Shown piece after piece: positions 7,164 to 12,244 of a DNA stretch of 20,014 nt. Location of the stretch: contig JAJQID010000058.1 in NCBI GenBank assembly GCA_021199405.1, positions 1 through 20,014 on the forward strand, given 5' to 3'. The stretch comes from Lachnospiraceae bacterium. GTDB lineage: Bacteria > Bacillota > Clostridia > Lachnospirales > Lachnospiraceae. Position numbers and translations under genes: made by a program. The number at the start of each line of letters is the position of its first letter. Positions within the stretch are counted from its first letter, which is position 1. The notes beneath the pieces are model-generated. The model saw only the letters and a list, made by a program, of their open reading frames with translations. It searched no databases and was not told the DNA's origin.

Positions 7164-7707
7164 AAGAGTCCATCTGTTTACAGACCTCCACTGCCGTTTC
7201 TTCGATTAAAGCCCGGAAAATCCGGATAAACTGATCCGCCGGCATGCAGTTCTTATCAGTGAGCCATCGAATCAGAGCAGCTTCGATGGCATCTGTCAGG
7301 AAATTAATGCACATCGGATGGATGTCGTCGTAGTTGGAGACTGCCTGCATTCGATTTTTGATCAGCGGGTACAGGAATTCATGTAAATGATCGGAGAAGG
7401 AATTCTGCCCCCGGATCATCAGTGCTTTGCGGTAAAAGCTTCGGTTGTCATAAAAATAGCGGCAGGCGCGCTCGATAAATCCCCATTCATCCTCCGGCTG
7501 CAAGTCAGCCATCAGAGCGATAAAGTCCGTGTCAAAGATCCAGTTGACCAGATCGTATTTGTCACGGAAATGATAATAGAAGCTTTTGCGGTTCATACCG
7601 CATTTCTCACAGATCTGTGCTACGTTGATCTTCTCAAATGGTATCTCATCCATGAGCTCGCGCAGAGTCTGTGCGAGGGCTTTTTTGGTGATATTGGAAT
7701 CTACCAT
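7156..7707 (-). CDS. TetR/AcrR-type transcriptional regulator (DhaS-like)
   Basis: A 183-residue DNA-binding regulator. The start at 7707 (MVDSNITKK) is chosen because GGAGGAAAGGA lies directly upstream; a longer frame to 7755 lacks such a site. The N-terminal TetR fold includes a helix-turn-helix at about residues 27-48 ending in GMNRKSFYYHF, typical of the subgroup with the signature seen in DhaS-type regulators. The C-terminal helices should form the dimer and ligand pocket. The gene converges on the radical SAM paralogue with overlapping ends, so it is the obvious candidate regulator of the divergent radical SAM pair. The effector is unknown and whether it activates or represses cannot be told. 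Confidence 0.85.
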   Translation of the reverse strand: MVDSNITKKALAQTLRELMDEIPFEKINVAQICEKCGMNRKSFYYHFRDKYDLVNWIFDTDFIALMADLQPEDEWGFIERACRYFYDNRSFYRKALMIRGQNSFSDHLHEFLYPLIKNRMQAVSNYDDIHPMCINFLTDAIEAALIRWLTDKNCMPADQFIRIFRALIEETAVEVCKQMDSFK

Positions 7708-7764
7708 TTCCTTTCCTCCGCTCATAAACCTGACAATATGGCAGCATTGTTTCATTTGAAGGTC

Positions 7765-7793
7765 ATTCTATCAAAAATGGTACAGAATTTCAA
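7765..7793 (-). promoter_or_regulatory. Promoter of the TetR-type regulator
   Basis: Read on the minus strand, TTGAAA (7793-7788) and TAGAAT (7770-7765) are spaced by exactly 17 bp. The start codon lies about 58 bases further on. This is a good sigma-A type match. Confidence 0.6.
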
Positions 7794-7825
7794 GGAAAAT
7801 GTCGTAGACGGTTTCCTGATGGAAA

Positions 7826-7834
7826 TGGTATAAA
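7826..7834 (+). promoter_or_regulatory. Extended -10 promoter candidate for the DUF3842 gene
   Basis: TATAAA (7829-7834) is preceded by TG at 7826-7827, an extended -10 box 23 bases before ATG 7857. No -35 is visible. The inverted repeat TTTCC/GGAAA (7812-7825) sits immediately upstream, where a regulator or -35 would be. Confidence 0.4.
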
Positions 7835-7856
7835 TAAAGAAATACAGGGAGGCAGT

Positions 7857-8261
7857 ATGAATATATTAATTGTGGACGCGCAGGGCGGCGGAATCGGCCG
7901 TCAGCTGGTAACAGTATTAAAGCAGAACTTTCCAGGAAACGAGATCACAGCGGTTGGCACGAACAGCGCGGCAACGGCAGCCATGCTGAAGGCCGGGGCG
8001 GACCATGCCGCTACCGGAGAGAACGCGGTGAAGGTCTGCAGCCGCAGGGCAGATGTGATTATCGGCCCCATTGGTATTGTGATCGCTGACTCAATGTACG
8101 GGGAGATCACGCCTCAAATGGCGATGGCCATCGGCCAGAGCAGTGCAAAGAAGATTCTGGTCCCGGTCAATCACTGTGACAATATTGTGGTGGGAGTCAG
8201 CGAGTTTAACATCGGGCGTCTGCTGCAGGAAGTGATGGAGGAAATCAGGAAAATTTCTTGA
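7857..8261 (+). CDS. DUF3842 family protein
   Basis: A 134-residue cytosolic protein that reads as a member of the small clostridial family DUF3842. It opens with a beta-strand and glycine loop (MNILIVDAQGGGIG) like the nucleotide-binding turn of a Rossmann fold, followed by alternating strands and helices and a hydrophobic IIGPIGIVIADSMYGEI segment. Function is not established for the family; nucleotide or dinucleotide binding is only suggested by the glycine loop. GGGAGG lies before the start. The stop codon TGA lies inside the -35 box of the promoter for the next transcript. Confidence 0.75.
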   Translation: MNILIVDAQGGGIGRQLVTVLKQNFPGNEITAVGTNSAATAAMLKAGADHAATGENAVKVCSRRADVIIGPIGIVIADSMYGEITPQMAMAIGQSSAKKILVPVNHCDNIVVGVSEFNIGRLLQEVMEEIRKIS

Positions 8262-8287
8262 CAGAAACCGGAAAGAGCTGGTATACT
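8258..8287 (+). promoter_or_regulatory. Strong promoter for the ECF leader RNA
   Basis: A perfect TTGACA (8258-8263) and TATACT (8282-8287) are separated by 18 bp. This is the best -35 match in the window. It overlaps the stop codon of the DUF3842 gene, and transcription should begin near 8294, at the foot of the structured leader. Confidence 0.75.
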
Positions 8288-8293
8288 GTCACC

Positions 8294-8435
8294 GGTCCGC
8301 AGGAAGCGGCCACAGGGTGCAGAAGCGCCGGATATTAGAGAATCTGGCCTGTATGAGCAAGTAGCTATTTTCCGAAGGAAAATGAGCGGATTGCGAATGC
8401 AGGCAGCGATTGCGGAGCAATCGACTTTTTTGCAT
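8294..8435 (+). ncRNA. Structured leader RNA with terminator, candidate riboswitch upstream of an ECF S component
   Basis: The roughly 140-nt RNA starting at the strong promoter can fold throughout. ACAGG pairs with CCTGT (about 8312-8352) and encloses a GTGC-AGAA-GCGC hairpin and a CGGAT/ATCTG hairpin, giving a three-way junction. A hairpin follows with ATTTTCC (8367-8373) and GGAAAAT (8377-8383), extended by GCT/AGC. It ends in the terminator CGATTGC/GCAATCG (8407-8423) with six T. GATTGC also occurs upstream at 8389-8394 and could capture the same GCAATC arm, and ATGCA near 8397 can pair with TGCAT at 8431-8435, so the terminator has alternative partners. I recognise no known riboswitch class. 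The ligand, if any, may be the vitamin carried by the ECF protein. Confidence 0.55.
8407..8431 (+). terminator. Intrinsic terminator within the ECF leader
   Basis: A perfect 7-bp stem, CGATTGC (8407-8413) with GCAATCG (8417-8423), has a GGA loop and is followed by AC and six T. It lies about 170 bases before the ECF start codon, so it must be controlled or leaky. Confidence 0.75.
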
Positions 8436-8439
8436 AGTG

Positions 8440-8459
8440 ATGTCCGCGTCAGCGGACAT
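8440..8459 (+). repeat. Perfect 8-bp hairpin downstream of the leader terminator
   Basis: ATGTCCGC (8440-8447) and GCGGACAT (8452-8459) flank a GTCA loop. The T-run after it is short and offset, so it is not a convincing terminator. It may be part of a larger folded leader. Confidence 0.6.
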
Positions 8460-8515
8460 GTCCGTTTTGCGGGTGATTAAAGGAATAGTAACATAGAATA
8501 TCATAGTATACCAGG

Positions 8516-8557
8516 AAGGTGTATGACTTTTCAGAAGAGAAGTGATGCGCCTTTTTT
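8516..8557 (+). terminator. Second terminator-like hairpin directly before the ECF gene
   Basis: AAGGTGTAT (8516-8524) pairs with ATGCGCCTT (8545-8553) with two G-U pairs, and an inner CTTTTC/GAGAAG stem closes an AGAA loop. Six T follow (8552-8557). It lies 43 bases before ATG 8600 and resembles in layout the hairpin before the symporter gene (166-206). Confidence 0.65.
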
Positions 8558-8599
8558 GCGTTGATCAATTCAGTAAATCAAAAACAGGAGAGATGAAAA

Positions 8600-9163
8600 A
8601 TGAACGAACTGTACTCAAAAAATCAGAACATGATACGAAATATGGTACTGGCGGCAATGTTTCTGGCCATCGGTATTATTCTTCCCACGATTACCGGCGG
8701 AATCCCGCAGATCGGGAACCTGCTTCTCCCCATGCATATTCCGGTGTTGCTGTGCGGCCTGATCTGCGGCTGGCAGTATGGCCTGATTGCAGGCTTTATT
8801 ACGCCGCTCCTCAGGGGGGCGATTTTTGGAATGCTGATGTTTTATCCCACTGGGCTTGCCATGGCCTTTGAGCTGGCAACCTACGGTGCGGTGATCGGCT
8901 TCCTGTACGCCCGTTTCCGAAAGCAGAATGTGTTCGCAGTTTACGTCAGTCTGATTACAGCCATGATTGTCGGACGTGTAGGGTGGGGCGTAGTTCGCGT
9001 TATCATGATGGGGGTGGGCGGCAGTGCCTTTACCTGGCAGATGTTTATTGCAGGAGCGTTTCTGAACGCAATTCCGGGTATTATTTTGCAGCTGGTGCTG
9101 ATTCCGGTACTGATGACGGCCTTAAACCGTGCCGGGCTGGTCCGGTTCGAAAATCGGGATTAG
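8600..9163 (+). CDS. ECF transporter S component (vitamin or cofactor uptake)
   Basis: A 187-residue integral membrane protein with about five to six hydrophobic helices. It matches the ECF substrate-binding (S) component family: MVLAAMFLAIGIILP at the start, LLLPMHIPVLLCGLICG in the middle, and a GFITPLLRG segment. Such proteins bind one vitamin or cofactor precursor and pair with shared EcfA/EcfA'/EcfT energising subunits, none of which are in this window; this fits a group II ECF system with the subunits encoded elsewhere. The substrate cannot be assigned. AGGAGAG precedes ATG 8600. The long folded leader suggests control by premature termination. The stop codon TAG abuts a 64-bp inverted-repeat element. 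Confidence 0.82.
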   Translation: MNELYSKNQNMIRNMVLAAMFLAIGIILPTITGGIPQIGNLLLPMHIPVLLCGLICGWQYGLIAGFITPLLRGAIFGMLMFYPTGLAMAFELATYGAVIGFLYARFRKQNVFAVYVSLITAMIVGRVGWGVVRVIMMGVGGSAFTWQMFIAGAFLNAIPGIILQLVLIPVLMTALNRAGLVRFENRD

Positions 9164-9226
9164 GAACTGTTAAAGAATGAGTTTTCATATCCTGCGTCAT
9201 ATGTAAAGTTTATTCTTAACAGTTCC
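9163..9226. mobile_element. 64-bp near-perfect palindrome, miniature inverted-repeat element
   Basis: GGAACTGTTAAAGAATGA (9163-9180) is mirrored by 9209-9226 with one bulge and few mismatches, and pairing continues to an 8-base centre, so the element is one long hairpin. TTA flanks both sides (9160-9162 and 9227-9229), consistent with a 3-bp target duplication. Its first base completes the TAG stop of the ECF gene. It encodes nothing. Its ends resemble those of the larger element at 9304-9535. A bidirectional terminator is a less likely alternative because there is no T-run. Confidence 0.55.
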
Positions 9227-9268
9227 TTAGTATCATGTCCTGCTCACATAAAATACACAACTTCTTAT

Positions 9269-9274
9269 TATAAT
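9269..9274 (+). promoter_or_regulatory. Isolated TATAAT between the two inverted-repeat elements
   Basis: A perfect -10 hexamer without a recognisable -35. If used, its transcript would run through the 232-bp element into the C39 peptidase gene. Confidence 0.2.
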
Positions 9275-9303
9275 AACCCTGTTATGGTTTGTCATGGATC
9301 TAA

Positions 9304-9535
9304 GAAACTGTCAATCAATAACTTATGCATTTTGCGCCGCCTAATACGCGAATCACTGGCCTTAAAAGCCTCGCCGGTCTACACTTCGCTCCTACGGGCA
9401 AAGCCCGCATGCTGTGCAGGTCCGCGCTGAACAAACGTCCCCCGGACGTTTAGCGCCCCGCTACGGCTACGTTTTAAAACCTGTGCTTCACGCATTATCC
9501 GACACAATCTGCACAAGTTATTTTCTGACAGTTCC
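9304..9535. mobile_element. 232-bp non-coding element with about 67-bp terminal inverted repeats (MITE-like)
   Basis: The left end (from GAAACTGTCA, 9304) and the right end (to TGACAGTTCC, 9535) are inverted copies: AACTGTCA-3 bases-AATAACTT-1-TGCA and then TAATxCGxGAA, xCAC and TTAAAA align for about 67 bases. Many differences are transitions that keep G-U pairing in RNA. The centre holds two perfect hairpins, CGGGC/GCCCG (9395-9407) and GCGCT...AAACGTCC/GGACGTTT...AGCGC (9424-9456). There is no open reading frame of note. This is the form of a miniature transposable element or a multi-copy structured intergenic repeat mobilised by a transposase elsewhere. No clear target duplication is visible. 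Confidence 0.6.
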
Positions 9536-9576
9536 TGACGGCCATGAAAGTTCCCGGTAAAGCAGGAGGAGTGTGG

Positions 9577-10668
9577 ATGATGAAAAAAATAATGGCAGTG
9601 ATGATAGTGGTTGCAGCTGCGGGGCTTCTTTCTGTCGAAGTGAGCAATTATCTGGATTCCAATGAAATGACTGCTGATGAGCTGCTGTTGGATTCGACGG
9701 GAGCGTCAGATACACTTGTTACTTCAGGGGAAGCTGAGGAATGGTCGGATATGTCGGCTTCAACGGATGCAGTTGAGGAATCAGAAAGTGACAGCGCATC
9801 GGGGGACGCCGGAGCGGAGAATGAGGAGAATGCGCCGGGAGAGTCCGGAGAGAGCGCACCCGGAGAAGGCGGAACAGAAACCGGAGAACCGGGGGCAGAA
9901 GGAAACGGAGAGGGTGTGGAAGCTGCCGAACGGGCGTCGGAGACGGAGAGCGCGGGTGATGAGGCAATCTCGGATGATAAGGCACGTCGGGAAGCACAGA
10001 ATGCTGCGGAGGGTGAAGGTACCCCCGGGAATACGGAAGTCAGCGTGGATTCTGACGGCAGCGGGCACCAGATTGAGGACTTTGAGATTATTTATCAGAT
10101 GCCGGAGCTGCCTACCGGCTGTGAGGTTGTGGCATTGACCATGGTGCTGCATTATTATGGCTTTGATGTGGACAAGACGGTCATGGCATCGGAGTATCTG
10201 CCCACGGCAGACGCGGTTTTTTACTATGGAAGCGACGGAGTGAAGTATGGCCCGGATTTAAATAAGTATTTTGTGGGAGATCCGTTTTCGAACGCCGGAT
10301 ATATCTGCGGTACGGAAGCAATTCTGACCGCGGCAAACAGCTATCTGCAGGATGCAGGAAGTTCCCTGGAGGCGGTAGATATGACAGGTTCCTCTGTGGA
10401 GGAATTATATCGTCTGGTCAGTCAGGATGTGCCGATTGTCGTATGGGTGACCATCGGCATGGTGGAGCGCTATTCCACCGCCGGCTGGTATACGGAAGAG
10501 GGCGAGTACGTGGAATGGAGCTCCAATGATCACGGAGCAGTCCTGATCGGCTACACGGAGGATACGGTTACCATCGCTGATCCCATTTCCGGGCTGGTGG
10601 AATACAGCAGGGAGGATTTTGAGAGCGTCTTTGAATCCAGAGGAAATCAGTGTGTAATACTATCATAA
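9577..10668 (+). CDS. Membrane-anchored C39-family cysteine peptidase with acidic linker
   Basis: A 363-residue extracytoplasmic protein. ATG 9577 is chosen because GGAGG lies 7 bases upstream and a signal anchor starts at once (MMKKIMAVMIVVAAAGLLS); an upstream ATG at 9544 lacks such a site. A low-complexity Glu/Gly/Ser/Ala linker spans about residues 30-165. The C-terminal domain matches the C39_2-type papain-like fold: Cys182 in PTGCEVVALTMVLHYYG, His319 in NDHGAVLIGY and Asp335 in IADPISG form the expected triad, and Gln in YQMPELPTGC suits the oxyanion hole. The same fold includes bacteriocin-leader peptidases, but no ABC transporter is fused and the protein is secreted, so a cell-surface hydrolase role is more likely. 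The gene begins 42 bases after the 232-bp inverted-repeat element. It is followed by a terminator. Confidence 0.83.
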   Translation: MMKKIMAVMIVVAAAGLLSVEVSNYLDSNEMTADELLLDSTGASDTLVTSGEAEEWSDMSASTDAVEESESDSASGDAGAENEENAPGESGESAPGEGGTETGEPGAEGNGEGVEAAERASETESAGDEAISDDKARREAQNAAEGEGTPGNTEVSVDSDGSGHQIEDFEIIYQMPELPTGCEVVALTMVLHYYGFDVDKTVMASEYLPTADAVFYYGSDGVKYGPDLNKYFVGDPFSNAGYICGTEAILTAANSYLQDAGSSLEAVDMTGSSVEELYRLVSQDVPIVVWVTIGMVERYSTAGWYTEEGEYVEWSSNDHGAVLIGYTEDTVTIADPISGLVEYSREDFESVFESRGNQCVILS

Positions 10669-10685
10669 AAATATACAGATTGATG

Positions 10686-10722
10686 AAAAAGCGGCAGGCG
10701 TCTTGATTTTGCTGCTTTTTTT
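10686..10722 (+). terminator. Intrinsic terminator after the C39 peptidase gene
   Basis: AAAAAGCGGCA (10686-10696) pairs with TGCTGCTTTTT (10710-10720), with one G-U, and is followed by further T. It lies 18 bases after the stop codon. Its 3' half doubles as the spacer of the metF promoter. Confidence 0.8.
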
Positions 10723-10731
10723 GTCTATAAT
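10703..10731 (+). promoter_or_regulatory. Promoter of the metF-metH operon
   Basis: TTGATT (10703-10708) and a perfect TATAAT (10726-10731) are spaced by exactly 17 bp, placing the transcript start near 10738. Only about 30 nt remain before the metF start codon, so there is no room for an S-box or cobalamin riboswitch. Confidence 0.65.
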
Positions 10732-10766
10732 CATAAAAACTGTATATAAAAAGTGAGGTTTCTCCA

Positions 10767-11627
10767 ATGAAAATCATTGATATTATTACCGGCGACAAAC
10801 CAAGCCTTTCCTTTGAGGTGTTTCCGCCGAAAACCAGCGCCACCTATGAGTCCGTGATGAAGGCGGCGGGCGCGATTGCCGACCTGCATCCCAGTTACAT
10901 GAGCGTTACCTATGGCGCAGGAGGCGGGACATCTCAATATACCATGGAGATTGCCCAGTTCCTGCAGTCGAAGGGGGTTACGCCGTTAGCCCATTTAAGC
11001 TGCGTTTCTTCTACGAAGGAGGATGTGGCTCAAAAGCTTGTGGAATTAAAGGAGAGAGGTATCGAGAATGTGCTGGCTCTCAGGGGCGATATTCCGGAGG
11101 GGCTGGACATGACCAGCCTGGATTATCACTATGCCAGCGAGCTGACCCGGGAAATCCGTGGGGCCGGAGATTTCTGTATCGGCGGCGCCTGTTACCCGGA
11201 GGTTCATCCGGACAGCCTCAACAGTGTGGAGGATATCCGCCATCTGAAGGAAAAGGTGGACGCGGGCTGTCAGTTCCTGGTGACGCAGATGTTTTTTGAC
11301 AATAATATTTTCTATAATTTTCTGCGCCGTGTCCGGGAGGCGGGCATCACGGTGCCGGTGATTCCCGGGATTATGCCTGTTACCAACGCAAAACAGATCA
11401 AGCGCTCTATCGCTCTCTCCGGCAATTCCCTGCCCCAGCGGTTCCGCTATATTATCGACCGTTACGGGGACAAGCCGGCGGCCATGAAGCAGGCGGGCAT
11501 TATCTATGCCTCGGAGCAGATTGTTGATCTGTATGCCAACGGTATCAACGCAGTACATGTTTATTCCATGAATAAGCCGGATGTGGCGGCTGCGCTGCAG
11601 TCCAATCTGAGCGAGATTATCTGGTGA
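10767..11627 (+). CDS. metF: 5,10-methylenetetrahydrofolate reductase
   Basis: A 286-residue flavoprotein that reduces methylene-THF to methyl-THF, the methyl donor for MetH. FEVFPPKT near the N-terminus carries the catalytic Glu (residue 17). YMSVTYGAGGG, ENVLALRGDIP and FLVTQMFFDN are diagnostic of the TIM-barrel MTHFR family, and IPGIMPVTN closes the barrel. Length is typical of bacterial MetF. It is the first gene of a three-gene operon: its TGA overlaps the GTG start of the next frame (GTGA), so translation is probably coupled. It begins about 29 bases after its likely transcription start. The family call is firm. Confidence 0.95.
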   Translation: MKIIDIITGDKPSLSFEVFPPKTSATYESVMKAAGAIADLHPSYMSVTYGAGGGTSQYTMEIAQFLQSKGVTPLAHLSCVSSTKEDVAQKLVELKERGIENVLALRGDIPEGLDMTSLDYHYASELTREIRGAGDFCIGGACYPEVHPDSLNSVEDIRHLKEKVDAGCQFLVTQMFFDNNIFYNFLRRVREAGITVPVIPGIMPVTNAKQIKRSIALSGNSLPQRFRYIIDRYGDKPAAMKQAGIIYASEQIVDLYANGINAVHVYSMNKPDVAAALQSNLSEIIW

Positions 11628-12232
11628 GCGCGGTTTTGCGGGAGGTTTCCCGGGAGCAGATACACATCAATGAGAGAGAATTCGCCGCAAGGCTGGGACA
11701 GCCGGTTTCGGCGCTGCAGCCGGGACTCAGGGAGGAGTGTGAGGAGCTGCTTTCCCTGGCAGCCAGCTATAGATACTGTTTCAGGCGCACTGTGGTGACG
11801 CGCCCGGGGGAGGACAGGCTGGATCTGGGCTTCGGGGACTTTCACAGCCATGCTCTCACTTTAAATCTGAAGGGCTGTGAGGAGGCGGTGCTTTTTGCGG
11901 CGACTCTGGGGGCAGGGGTGGACCGGCTGATGAAGCGGCTGTCAGTGACCTCTCCGGCCAGGCATTTTGTGGTGAATGCGCTTTCCTCAGCGGAGGCGGA
12001 GGCGCTGTGTGACCTGGCTAACCGGGAGATCGCGACCCTGGTGCTGGGGGAGACGGGCTGTATCTGTGCGCCCCGCTTTTCCCCGGGATACGGCGATGTG
12101 CCTCTGTCCATCCAGCCGGGCTTTCTTCAGTTTGTGAACGCAGGGAAGCTTTTGGGAATTACCCTGTCGGAAGCATATTTCATGTATCCCACCAAGTCAG
12201 TGACAGCTGTGGTGGGAATACGGGAGCAGTAA
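11624..12232 (+). CDS. Stand-alone methionine synthase activation-domain protein
   Basis: A 202-residue protein resembling the C-terminal reactivation (AdoMet-binding) domain of cobalamin-dependent methionine synthase. In E. coli MetH this domain is fused and holds SAM for reductive methylation of oxidised cobalamin. The sequence shows AATLGAGVDRLM and, near the C-terminus, CAPRFSPGYGDVPLSIQPGFLQ, where R-x-S-x-G-Y-x-x-x-P is the family motif for SAM and cobalamin contact. The following MetH lacks this domain, so the two proteins together make one complete enzyme, a split arrangement known in Firmicutes and Thermotogae. The start is GTG 11624, overlapping the metF stop by 4 bases. The stop lies 12 bases before metH, with AAGGAGG between. 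Confidence 0.88.
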   Translation: MSAVLREVSREQIHINEREFAARLGQPVSALQPGLREECEELLSLAASYRYCFRRTVVTRPGEDRLDLGFGDFHSHALTLNLKGCEEAVLFAATLGAGVDRLMKRLSVTSPARHFVVNALSSAEAEALCDLANREIATLVLGETGCICAPRFSPGYGDVPLSIQPGFLQFVNAGKLLGITLSEAYFMYPTKSVTAVVGIREQ

Positions 12233-12244
12233 GGAGGGATATCT

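Noticed and set aside
9577..10668. Bacteriocin leader peptidase system
   Set aside because: The C39-like domain is on a secreted, anchored protein with no fused ABC exporter and no double-glycine precursor seen nearby.
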